Positions 30,749 to 41,383 of a DNA stretch of 64,000 bases are shown here, piece by piece. A model generated the notes under the pieces. That model saw nothing but the letters and a program-made list of their open reading frames with translations, had not been told where the DNA came from and searched no databases. The position numbers were made by a program, and so were the translations under genes. This DNA is from Pisolithus tinctorius (taxonomy: Eukaryota > Basidiomycota > Agaricomycetes > Boletales > Pisolithaceae), in assembly GCA_024663395.1 (NCBI GenBank), contig JANFAH010000017.1, positions 682,001-746,000 on the forward strand, read 5' to 3'. Position 1 is the first letter of the stretch. Each line of letters starts with the position of its first letter.

Positions 30749-31634
30749 ATGTGGTATATGAATACACCGCAGGAGCGCCCAACTTTGCTGTGAGGGGGGC
30801 GTTCCGGCGTCAAAGGCCAATATAGTGTAGCAAGTGGGTACGGTTTAGTGATGGCTGAGTCGACGAGCGTTGTACGTTCGGCTAGATGGGCACGGGGAGA
30901 TTGCGTGGGCAACCTGTGGTGGCCAGGTGTCAACGTTTCAACAAGCGCCAACGCAAACCGCATTTCGCTGTATATTCAGCGCAAGTCCCTGTCATCGACC
31001 GAAAAGACAGACGCCCAATTTACTTACAAGCCTTACATAAGATACTGCCCCTGATCTCACGGCGATGACAGGCCTTACCTATATAGGAGCCATGAGAACG
31101 TCTGGTCAGGCAACCATGCTCCCTCCTACTACAGAGATAAAGACTACACGTAACGATAAGTACTGTATGTACCGAACTTCCTCGAAGTCGAGAAACGGGT
31201 TCACAAGGTCACTGAAACTATTCAACTATCGGCCGGGAAAGTCCGGTACCTACCTCACTATCGCCTACTAATACCGTTCACGGTAACATGTTATGTTTGT
31301 ATCATATACATGAGAAAAGAAATTCTGCAGGTCGTCTTTATCTCTGTAACAGAACCGAACATGATTGCATGGCTGCACGTCCTCGTAGCTCTCATTAGTA
31401 CAGTCGGGTATCTCCGGCACAAATTCGTAAACAAGGTGGCTGCTTTCGCCAGAACGGCCCTATCTTCTGGCATGTGCGGTGTATATTGATTAATGCCTAC
31501 TCAGTGGGGTCTATCCAGACTTCGCTAATAGCGAGGCCAGCATTGATAATATGTCATGCGGCTCTGGGCACGACTGCACAATGTCATCCCACCCATCGCA
31601 TTGCGGAGGTTTCCCCCGGAAGCTTGTACCACGT
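30749..31634. other. Intergenic region without supported gene
   Basis: Short open frames on both strands only, none with a domain signature. It contains the promoter of the DUF6593 gene on its left side and the edge of the duplicated Tho1 segment on its right. Confidence 0.45.
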
Positions 31635-31960
31635 GCATGTTTTGGTGGACTGGGTGGGGTAAGCGTAGGATTTGAGGTTGGTTTAGGGAGCGGATAGAGT
31701 TCTTCGTAAAACTTTCACTGTGACTGGGTTGGCGAGGACCTTGTTGGTGAAGTTCTGCCCGTTTATTCTTATTGGAGCAGGCACGGAATGGTCTGCAACC
31801 TTGAAAAACTTTCTAGAAAAGAGCACCACCGACAACGACAACGGCCATAGTTTTGCATCCATGGTATTAGGTAGTTTCGGTAAGAAAGGTATGCGATTAT
31901 GTAATCGCTGGCCCACGCGGCCGACCAAGGGTATTATGGTCCATGGAAACAAATGATACG
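31635..31960 (-). pseudogene. Relic of Tho1-like gene (inverted duplicate)
   Basis: The minus strand matches exon 1, intron 1 and exon 2 of the Tho1-like gene at 25711. Examples are LWPLSLSVVLFSRKFFKVAD against the parental intron-exon stretch, NKVLANPVTVKVLRRTL against ILANPAAVKVYEELY, and the DNA for TYEELYP with the following proline-rich tail. The ATG region (ACTATGGATGCAAAAC) is kept, but the SAP core has lost codons and the rest of the gene is absent. Confidence 0.8.
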
Positions 31961-33010
31961 CAAACCAATCCGATTCTTGTACAGGTCCGAGGGCGGCAGG
32001 ACTTGAGGTAGGTGGCCTTTCCTACTCGCCCTGTCTCTCTGTGCTTCTCAGTGCTGAGGCCTCCGCCACCATGACACTGGAACGCTTTGTGTTCGCCGTT
32101 CTTCGCGAGTGTGTTTGCATTCCAGGACATAAGCAAGATATGCTCCGTAGGTGCTAACCACCTTCCCCATTTGCTTACCTGCAGTTCTGCATACTTCAAA
32201 TTTCTACCATGAAGTTTATTTTCGGGAGAATCTTCGTTGGGTTCTTTAAATCCCTGGGAGCAACGCTCTCACGGGACCTTGGTGACCGCAGACCACAAAT
32301 GACGGAGTGCGAGAAAGTAGCTCACTCGCCACTTGACCGATGCGTTGTATAGTTACGCCCAATGTGTTATCCAGCTTCACCGAGTTTAAGGGTCAATCGG
32401 TAATGCAGACGAAAATGCTGGATCCCGACCTTTATGATGAACACAAAAGGACACCAAATTCGCATCTGGGAGACAGACCCCTGCCCAATGTAGCCCACAA
32501 TGCTCATGGGTCCAATCTTGTGCATGTCGAACAATCACTCCCTGATACCCAGCTACAGATACCCGAAGAGCACGCATTTCTAATCAAATTGCTGGTCGTT
32601 TTAGCCTCTTGACCTATGGTAACTTCTCTTGATAATGGAATGCCTGCCTGCTGACACTCCTCAACTTTGGACGACGGAATTGGTGCATCCGCCAGTACCT
32701 ATGTTGTCGTATGCGGTACTGCCATATTTGGCACAGATGCTTCGTCTGAAAAATATATACGATACCGGAATACTCCATTGCGACCTGAAGCCCGAGGACG
32801 TGCTATTGACACCATCCAGCCATGTTGCTATTGGTGATTTCAGCCTTTCTGTAAGCACGACGGAGACCTGTGGTCCAATCAGAACGGGAAACGCTTGGGT
32901 ATATCACCCCTGCCGAAGAAATGAAAGAAATGGAAGACGCACATGTTGCCTTCAGCGGCCATCGTATAGATCATGGTCATTGCCAACGTCGCAGTTTGTG
33001 TGCCTGCTAG
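31961..33010 (+). pseudogene. Relic of the promoter and kinase gene (inverted duplicate)
   Basis: On the plus strand 31961-32340 resembles the shared promoter of the Tho1-kinase pair. 32400-32575 resembles the kinase leader (GDRPLPNVAHNAHG, VEQSLPDTQLQIPE versus GDRPLPNVAENDWN, VEQSLSDAQLQISE). Then the copy jumps to CLPADTPQLWTTELV, MLRLKNIYDTGILHCDLKPE and HVAIGDFSLSVSTTET. About 0.9 kb of the parent (24855-23925), including the glycine loop and ATP lysine, is missing; DFG reads DFS; intron bases are partly inside the open frame. It cannot encode an active kinase. Confidence 0.82.
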
Positions 33011-34235
33011 ATGTAGCTTGCCAATTTCAATCTGTCGAACTTAACCCTAGATCAAATGATGGTGATGCGCCCATCCCTTGAAGGTGGCACTGTCACCTGG
33101 TGTAGGTGGCCAAGTATAGACAGCTCAAATTGCGGGGTTGTTGAATCCTTCTAAGGTCCGCTAGGGGAAGCAGTCAGGACCGGGTGATTCATGCCATAAA
33201 CACACACCAGGATTCAGCGCATTCAGCAGTGCTCTCTTGAATTGTGTCACCGCACGCACAACCGTTCCTGTCCTAGGAGATCGACTGCACAACAGTAGGA
33301 AATCATCACCATAACCCAGAGACCCGAAAAACCAACAGATCATTGGTGCTCAACCAAATACCGTGTGAAATCTGGTGCATTGAGGGTGAAAACACATCCC
33401 TGGCTTCCAAGTTCCGTCGTCAGGGAATCTGGTGTTACAGCAACCAGACAATAAAGTTTGCATCTGGGATCTTCGAAAGGATAGTGAATTGTTGGCTGTC
33501 ACGCGTCACAACAGAAACCATGTTCTCTGGTTCGCTGATTCCACACGGAGTACTTGAGGCACTATGTGTGTCTGTGTGTGGCGGTTGGCCAACTTCTCTT
33601 GTGGAAAATTTACACTGTGAATCCCGATTCGGACATCCAGCAGGGTAGATAGATCTAATGGTAACTAGCAAGAATGCCTTCAGCACCGTACTGGGTCAGT
33701 GTGTACGTACCAAATATAATTCTGATGGGCCAGCGCGCTGAGTCGGACCTGCCTTGAGCTACCATAGGAACATGTACATAGCTTGTGCCACCTATTCATC
33801 CCGGATAAAAACGACGCCTTGTGGCTTTCAGATTCGGAAGTTATGTGGCAGCTAATAAGATGGGCGCGCGCGGGAACTATGACGTCTTAGGGTTGTGGCC
33901 TGTTGTGGTGCGTTGGCTGAGATGCTGTGCACGTAGTGATGCGGCCGCCAAATGTGCCGTCATAGGTTGGCCCCATCACACGTCAGACTAATACTCAAGC
34001 ATCTCACCGAATGTTCTTAACAGAAACCAGGTCTTTTCGGCGTCCATCAAGATCCCTCCGAGTGAAGTTGTAGTGCCATTTTACAGCTGTCTCCTGGTAT
34101 AACAAATAGCTTACTCAATTCGAAGCATATGCCCCATAATCTCATGATTACAGGGTTACATGGGGAATAACACAATGCTAAAGGGGATTAAGTGGAAAAC
34201 CGACGCGAACAAATGAACAGATTCGTAAAGATTAC
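33011..34235. other. Intergenic region without supported gene
   Basis: About 1.2 kb of mixed-composition DNA with only short, unrelated open frames. No tRNA-like B-box, repeat or domain fragment was recognised. Confidence 0.45.
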
Positions 34236-35656
34236 TCATGTCGTGTGCTGACGGCGGAGGAACGATACTAGTTCCTCAGCAGAGGGGCGATCTGCGGGAT
34301 TAGTTGCCCAGCATGTTTGAATGAAATTCCAATGTTCGTCTGCAATATCCTGGGATGACGGACGATGGGGACGTAAGCCTTGGGCGATAGTGTAAACAAC
34401 TTGTTCGTCACGCTCGATATAATGGTATGGAACCCTGGCCAGTGAGAACCTTCGTTGGGCGATATTAAAATCTGGATGAGTGTGGCCATAGACAGACACC
34501 GACCTGAAGCATCAGACTACCAAACGAGTATACGTCGCCTTCGAATGTGAAGTTGGTTTTCGCACCATCTTCACCTGGTGGAGTCTGGAAGAGGTCTGGC
34601 GCAACCCACCGTACAGCCCGCCCCACGGGCGTGGAAATGTAGGGCGAAACCCTGAAATCCAGGATCAACGGCAACAAACCATAATCCACGATGTACGGGT
34701 TTCCTTGAGTGTCAAGGAGGATATTGCCCTGTTTATTTCGCTCACTACCTCGTTGGGTTATAGTCACGTGAGACCCACCCCGTTCAAATCTCCATGCAGG
34801 ATCCTTTGTGAATGTACTACGCAAACTAGGATTAGTAGCTTTCGACGTCCAAAGGTGGGCGCACTCAACGGTAATGCATTCCTTCCGCAATTCGCTGGAG
34901 CTAATACCAATGCGTTAGAAGCTGTTTCCGGCAGAATGCTACCATATACCAAATGGAGCCTTCGATCTAGACTCAGATCTGGATATGCTTTCAGGTAGCG
35001 CGTGAGATTCCCTCCATCCAGCCAGGGTGAAACCAAAGAAGGGAGAGGGCCAAAGCCACAGACGAAGCCTAGAAGAGGGTGTACAGCCTCGTGCTTCAAG
35101 GCCATCCACTCGCAGACCTTGCTGCGCAACCTCTGAAACGAAGTAAACATCAAAGCAAGCAGGAAAGGTACACAACGAACTTCGGCCTTTTGCGGGATTA
35201 AATGGTCGTCACTTTGCAAACGAATGACCTTGATGGCAACCTGTCAGGTTGAATGTTAAAATCCAGGATCCTTGCAGGAAAGCCAGTTGGACGAACGTAA
35301 CAGGTTTCGGAGCCACCACCGCGCTTGACACACTTCCAAACATCAGAGAACGTTCCTAGCGAACTAGGGAAAGGCCCTTTTCCAGTGATCTCGCCAGTGA
35401 GGTCCACTGACAAGTTGCTGCTATAGAAAGAATAAAATCAGACTCACTAAACCATCATGGAGAATGCGTACTCGCCTGCTTTCCTTGTCCTCTTGGCCAG
35501 AGGTAGAGTCCGGCTACAAGTTCGGGCAGGGGGGAAAGCCGTTAGAGGTTGAAAATTAATGCAGGGAACATTGTCAGGACCCGGCAGACTCACCCGTAAG
35601 AAGCCTGACATATACGAAGAGACACCATGAATAAAGGTGTAGACGTAGGAAGCCAT
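34236..35656 (-). CDS. TKL-type protein kinase (Agaricomycete-expanded family)
   Basis: Several short exons on the minus strand. A first exon (MASYVYTFIHGVSS) ends at a GTGAGT donor. The kinase domain begins LTGEITGKGPFPSSLGTFSDVWKC and, over an intron, VAIKVIRLQSDD. Then come KVCEWMALKHEAVHPLLGF, VSPWLDGGNLTRYL and the catalytic loop ILHGDLNG. An intron precedes NILLDTQGNPYIVDYGLL, where DFG is replaced by DYG. The activation segment RWVAPDLF, the helix YSFGSLMLQ and the C-lobe HWNFIQTCWATNPADRPSAEEL complete it. HGDL in place of HRDL is usual for this fungal tyrosine-kinase-like group. Signalling substrates are unknown. Exon borders are approximate. Confidence 0.75.
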
Positions 35657-37310
35657 ATTTACAGAGAGCTTGCATGTTCCCTTGGACCTTTATATAACGC
35701 CCAGGGTTAGTACCACCGTCAGATTGCTTCCACTTACGGAACCAATTTTATCACGAACCTTGTGAAGTGGGTGATTGTGATAGAAGATCTATTTCTATTG
35801 GGCCACTCGCATAATTGAAGCCTTACTGATCCTAGGACACCCACAGCACACTCGCATTTGGGGATGGGTTATGAGGGAGTATGGGGATTTCAAGAGCTAC
35901 CCGTCTCAAGGGAGTTCGAAATATGGAAATAATATACGGTTGTGCAGGAGAGTATCCATACTATGGTTGTCCTAGACCACCGGACCAGTATGCATTAGTT
36001 CAGTGCAAATTCGGTACCCTGTTTTTCTGTCATACGGGGCCCTGCCTACCCAAGACTATTTTTTCGCGTACGTATATGGGCATCCGCTCGCCACTTTCCA
36101 CCCTCATGTTCCTTGCTAACCGAACCTTTCCAAGTACCTTCTCTCCGACATGCTCTGTGTACTACCAGTCACTCATGCTCAATAGGTGAACTATCTGCCA
36201 ATATCAGGAACATGCGATCTCATTCCGGCCACGACGTCTCCCAACTCCCGGCGTTTATCTAGTTTACTCTTGGGGTTCCTGCAGGTCACGCCCCACCATC
36301 TAATCTTTGTGCTGCAGTAGGTGATGATGCGGGGTTGCGACGTCCAGAGACGGTCGTTAGCCTCTCGTAAATGCCTATTATTATTATTACTAAGCTAAAG
36401 TTGTGCGCTACATACAGTACTCGCCTTCGCAAACAGTGGATTGTGATTTGAGTTGATGATACGACGCAAGCGGAAACTACAGCATCCTTTTGCTGCGGTT
36501 GCCTGGTCCACCAACCCGGGCGAGTGAAGTGAATACAGACGTTTTCGTCTTCTTAGACACTGAGCATGCTCCATGGTTCATCGAAGAGAGGAGAGCAGCG
36601 TGCTGACATTCGTCACGCTGTCGCTGCTACGGGTAGATCAGTCACTTGTACCTGCAGCTAGCAAGATGAGTGGCTGCAAGTGGATCTCTGTTTGGGATCT
36701 CGAGCTTGACTCTTTAGCACTGCAAAACCTGCGATAACACCGGCCCAAGTGGGTCGCGCTTTCCATAGGCAGGTTACGAGCGCTTTGCAAAAGAGATCGA
36801 GATTGGAGATTGGCCAACGCCTCTCTAGGACACCAGGTGTAAGTTTAGGGTCTAGCGAGCGGTGGCTGATCACACCCAGCCAACCCCTGGCTGGCAGATT
36901 TTCTTGTGCGACACCATCAATCAAGCCAACCGTCCATGCCACACTATGTGCCAATTGGCCTTCCATAACATGCCACAACACGAGGATACACATACTCTCT
37001 GGCATCTAAACAGGATATCATACACCAGCCTCCAATCGAATACATCATATCAGCCCAATCTTGTGTAACAGTCTATTCCAAATGCATCGACTCGGCGTTA
37101 CCGCACGGCAGTCCCATGGTAAATTTCACAAACGTGGGTAATAAAGATCCGTTTCTGGCGGACCCATATTCAATGTTAAGTTCAGAGATGCATGCCTCTG
37201 CCGTCAGCCTCGTGTTCAGAAGTTTGGCTGGCGTAGCCGGCAGACCCACATCTGTGAAGTGAGTTACGGGGGTTTGTCAAGGACTTTAAAACTCTCGTAC
37301 ACATCCGGAG
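35657..37310. other. Intergenic region without supported gene
   Basis: The stretch contains only short open frames on both strands. A run TATTATTATTATTAC at about 36378 is a small trinucleotide repeat. No domain, tRNA or repeat family was recognised. Confidence 0.45.
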
Positions 37311-39249
37311 TTGAGTCACGCAATGAACCCACGGATACCATACCCCCAACAGAACCAGAACCCCTCGGTGCCGCGTGTAGAACGAGGCAGAGTTTCTACA
37401 GATGTCCGCGACGAAATGCAGAACAGACTCCCCGCACGCACCGGATCCGCCCATCCGGGTCGAATGAGGGCCCAGGAGAGTGGCTCTACAAATCAGGTAG
37501 CGCGACAGCACGAGAATGAAGGGTGGTCCCACCAACCTTCACGACGGCCAATTCTCGGTGCAGCGCACAGAGAGGGGACACAAGAACCCACAGCTGCACG
37601 GCCTCAAATCGTTCGTAACTCATGGGTATGATGAACCAAGAAACGTACCTCAACAAGTTCAAGGTCCCACCGGGGTGCGCGGAGAGTGGACGACCCCGCC
37701 GTCAAACCTAGATGCTGGTGGTGAACGTGGCGAATGGAGGCATGGCCCTTCATACAACCCGGTTCCACCCACTCCGCAGAGGGAACGACCCACGGACGCC
37801 CAAGGCTTGGACGGCTGGCACCGTGACACCCTACGAAGTTTGCCACAGGTAAGGCAGTTACAGAACCTCGGTAGATAAATATGACATTCTGTTGGTAACG
37901 ATAACATGATCCCAGCGGCCAGAGAACGTACAAATGCCAGGAAACGGCGGAAATTTGCCCCACAGGCCAACCATGTTAGTTGCTAGAGTAGATCAATCGA
38001 AACCTTACTTACCTTGACGATGCGGAAGCGTGCCGTTCAGCAGGGAACCCCCCGACCTTACCGGATTTATCCAAAAAATCGGCCAATATCCAGACAGGCT
38101 AGGTGGCTTTGCTGATGTGTGGCGATGCACAAGTTCCAGGACGGGTAACACCCAAGGAAGGGAATTGGTCAGGCAATTCCATTTCTTCAGCGAAAACGTA
38201 ACGCTTGATATCACTCCCTAGGTCGCTGTCAAATGCATTAGATTACTAGGAAGCGATCAAAGCCAGCAGGAAGTTGAGAGAGTAAAGGTTTATTGCCAAA
38301 GCATAATTTGTTCCTCTGATCATCTGGACAGGTCATCAGGCGATTTCGAGGCGAGGTATACGTATGGGTGACGTTAGCTCCACATGAACATGTCTTGCCT
38401 CTCCGTGGCACGGTGAATGGGTTTGGACACCTACCTGCACTCGTATCTCCATGGGCGGAAAATGGTACGTTGACCGACTACGTGGGGCGCAACCACAGAC
38501 AGCTATCCTATGGTAGGAGACTCAAGATTGTGAGAGTTCAAACCATTCTCAACGAGTATACGAGCCTGACTTTGAATGTAGATTCTCCAAGTGATATCCG
38601 GATTGCAACACCGTACGTCACCAAATGACCTGCGATAGTGTTAGTTGCTGATACACATTAGTCCACTTCAGTAACATCTGTCACGGTGATCTCACTGGAG
38701 TGCGTACGTGTCTAGTGACAGGTGGCGTTCTAGTACTGATTCATCTTTAGTCCAATATATTGATCGATAGGAACGGGGACGTACTCATATCTGACTTTGG
38801 GCTTTCCTCGGTGGTGGCCGAGTTCAACCAAACCAGTTATTTCAAGTCCTGCAGACCAGGTGCAGTGCGATGGATAGATCCCGAGTTCTTCATCGACTCG
38901 GTGGACAGAACCGATGGATCATTCCCCACCGCGCGCATCACGAACGACATATACTCGATGGGTTGTATAATGCTGCAGGCGCGTCTTGGCTCGTAGCACA
39001 GATTCAAACATCAACGGCTAAGGTTATTATAAACAGATCTTGACTGGCTTGATTCCATATCATGACAAGAACGACTGGGCGGTACAGCTCGCGAAATACA
39101 GTAGGCAAAATCCGACGATTCCGCCTACGGTGTCGCGAACTTTTGCGAACTTGATGGAGGGCTGCTGGGACGGCAATCGCCATGAACGTCCAAGGCTGGG
39201 TGAGATCAAAGGGGCTGTTCAGAGGGTATTGGACAACTTGCAGATGTAA
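37311..39249 (+). CDS. Second TKL-type protein kinase
   Basis: A disordered N-terminal region (37311-37870, rich in P, Q, R and G) appears in two frames and needs an intron I could not place. The kinase domain starts near 38050 with LTGFIQKIGQYPDRLGGFADVWRC. It continues after an intron with VAVKCIRLLGSDQ, then an exon with TLAPHEHVLPLRGTV and VSPWAENGTLTDYV. The loop HGDLTG and, after an intron, SNILIDRNGDVLISDFGLSS with a normal DFG follow. The activation end is AVRWIDPEFF, then YSMGCIMLQ. The last exon ends CWDGNRHERPRLGEIKGAV and stops at 39249. It is related to the kinase at 34236-35656 but diverged, and the two are divergently placed. Confidence 0.72.
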
Positions 39250-39495
39250 CCTTCCTTCTCTATAATTACCTGACTTGTCTTCAAAAAGGTCGTAGGACAT
39301 AATACAACGCGCATCAGTCATTACGTAGGTCAGGAGTTCCAATTTTGCGGCTCCCACCGTGCTGGCTTGTTGTGCAACATCCAGCTCCATGAACATCATC
39401 ACTAGTCACTGGCGATAAAGGAAAGTTAGTCACCGTTAGTCACATGGGAAGCCAGGCGCACCACACCGAAGTAGATAACAAAAGCAGCCTCTAAG

Positions 39496-40224
39496 CTAGA
39501 CCTCCATCTCTTCCTCGCCGTCAGCAGCTGATGGAAAGCCACCTAGGCTTTCCCTCATCCGTAACCACACCTCGGTCGCACCCGTGCGCGCAAGCTCCGT
39601 AGCTAGTTTAAACTTGTGTGTATCCAAGGATATTGAGGTCCCCTTGTAAGTTCGAGAGTTCATCCACACGACCTCCGATGGTGGTATTTTTCCCTGAAAC
39701 GACCCCGATATAATTCCGAACAACAACGCGAAGCAGAATGTGCCATCTAGCCGCGTCTCGTCCTCAGGATCGAGGATAAACTCAGTCTTGTTTCCGTCCG
39801 TTCTCAGGCCCACTACCACAGCGCACACAACCCCTCTCATGGGTATTGAGCCTGCGTTAACAAGCGCGAGGCTGCACGCATTGATTTTGGCCGCCACGAG
39901 GGCGCTGCTCGGCTGCGATAACGCCTGGACAACGACTTGAATGAGGGTGCGTGGATGCTGGCCAAGAAGGCATGCACTCTCTATTATTCCTTTGAATGCA
40001 GAGCCTAGTAGCTTTTCTGCAGTTCCGGGCACGGAGGAGAGTGGGCGCACGTGTACTTCGACTGTCGCGCGAGCCGGATGTTCGGATGCTGGTCGTGCTG
40101 CGATTGGGCCACTCACGGATGCGAGTGCTGTACAAGTATCCCCAAAAGAAAAACGGGCTGATCCGTCTACGCCTGCAAGAGAGTCGAACGAGATTTTGAT
40201 GGGACGGAGGGAGCCATGGGCCAT
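39496..40224 (-). CDS. RRP46: Exosome complex component RRP46 (RNase PH-like)
   Basis: A single exon of 242 residues, from MAHGSLRPIKISFD to the acidic end EEEMEV. The RNase PH fold is recognisable: DGSARFSFGDTCTALASVSG at residues 18-37, EVHVRPLSSVPGTAEKLL, the region HPRTLIQVVVQALSQPSSAL, then INACSLALVNAGSIPMRGVV. RRP46 is one of six RNase PH-like subunits of the ring of the RNA exosome, which processes and degrades RNA in nucleus and cytoplasm. The fungal subunits have no catalytic activity of their own. The size matches the family. The gene seems complete and is the clearest housekeeping gene of the window. Its promoter carries a telobox at 40259-40273. Confidence 0.9.
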   Translation of the reverse strand: MAHGSLRPIKISFDSLAGVDGSARFSFGDTCTALASVSGPIAARPASEHPARATVEVHVRPLSSVPGTAEKLLGSAFKGIIESACLLGQHPRTLIQVVVQALSQPSSALVAAKINACSLALVNAGSIPMRGVVCAVVVGLRTDGNKTEFILDPEDETRLDGTFCFALLFGIISGSFQGKIPPSEVVWMNSRTYKGTSISLDTHKFKLATELARTGATEVWLRMRESLGGFPSAADGEEEMEV

Positions 40225-40258
40225 TGATGATGGATGAAGTCAAATCACAACTCCCATG

Positions 40259-40273
40259 TTAGGGTTAGGGTTA
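40259..40273 (-). promoter_or_regulatory. Telobox (TTAGGG repeats) upstream of RRP46
   Basis: The plus strand reads TTAGGGTTAGGGTTA, 35 bp upstream of the RRP46 start codon. In yeasts such sites in promoters of ribosome-biogenesis and RNA-processing genes are bound by TRF-like Myb proteins (Tbf1, Teb1). A regulatory role here is inferred from position and sequence only. Confidence 0.6.
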
Positions 40274-40335
40274 ACCTGTTCTTCAACCAGATAACAACTA
40301 CAGCGGGTCATGTAGGTACCTCGATCAGACTACTC

Positions 40336-41013
40336 CTACCGTGGACCGACAAAAACATCTATTGCTCTCTCTTCCATCGTTATCTTATGTCTCTGAACGA
40401 AGTAGCCAATGATGATGTCATCCCGCAGAGGTTCTGCACCATATTCTAGGACGAGAGCAGGCTTGCCGTGGGCGTGCTGCCAACGACAGCAAGCAACTTC
40501 AGTTTCAAGATCGCCATACTGGTAAATCTGTGCAGCTTGGCTCAGAGAGGAGGCATGAAACAAGGGATTTAGTAAGGCCATGCCTTTTGACAAAAGCTGG
40601 AGTGGACCTTCCACACGTATGACCCATTTTCTGTATCCATGACATGTACCACGCTGAAATGCAACGACAGGTACCAAAATATCAAGTAATTGGGCCACTC
40701 TGAAATGGAGAATGAAAGCTTACGTTCCGTCTGGTAGTTTGGTTCTCTTCAACCATTTCTGCGTGCTTATGACGCTCTTCTCGCGTCGTGCTGGAAAAGA
40801 CAATGTGTCTGGGCGCAATCCCTTGTGGTGTATGATTGCAAGCACTCGAGAAGGGTGATGTGCATCAATAATCTTGATCTGCCCGGCTTCCATCTCTATC
40901 TGGTACAGAGGGTCGCTTGGGTGTGCATACACAATAATGTTCTTCGGATCCGCAGCGTTTAAGAAATACGAGGTCGGTGGACCGGGATTTACAAGAGTGA
41001 TAGATGAGTCCAT
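40336..41013 (-). CDS. DUF6593-like protein
   Basis: The start MDSSITLVNPGPPTSYFL at 41013 and the exons 41013-40724, 40653-40608 and 40527-40336 (introns of 70 and 80 nt) keep one frame and give 175 residues. Family-like blocks are KNIIVYAHPSDPLYQIE, ARREKSVISTQKWLK, the short exon ENGSYVWK, and the final AEPLRDDIIIGYFVQRHK. It resembles the protein at 30039-30748 in architecture but not closely in sequence. The second donor (GTCCAC) is weak, so the middle junction may be wrong. Function is unknown. It lies head to tail with RRP46, only about 110 bp away. Confidence 0.65.
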
Positions 41014-41383
41014 GACACCTGCTCTGCGGAGACGGAAGAAGAGCTTGGTGCTCGGCAGTGCAAAGGCTTTACAAAGTTTGGATCCTGTAAATATGTACGT
41101 ACTTACTCTCATTCGGAGCTTGGCATGGTGAAAAAACTGTGTCTTATACCATGCTGAGTGGCGTTCCGCTCTTTTTCCGCAGTATGCCGCAAACACAGCA
41201 AGCTTGACCAGTCTGACACGATTTTCGCTAGCATGAAGCAAGAAAGAATAATAGATATGTGTAGCAGAGCTACCGCAGGACGTAATATTAATGAATCGTA
41301 GTTTTCGAGATGGTTCCTTGCGAGTGTAGAGTCATGTTTACGGGGGGCCCGGTCCGGCCCGGGGTTACCCGCGACAGACTTTG

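Noticed and set aside
30886..31480. Small open frames between DUF6593 gene and Tho1 relic as coding exons
   Set aside because: None longer than about 70 codons, no conserved motif, no consistent splice chain.
36658..37068. Overlapping open frames on both strands between the two TKL kinases
   Set aside because: Similar length on both strands, no domains and no plausible splice continuation.
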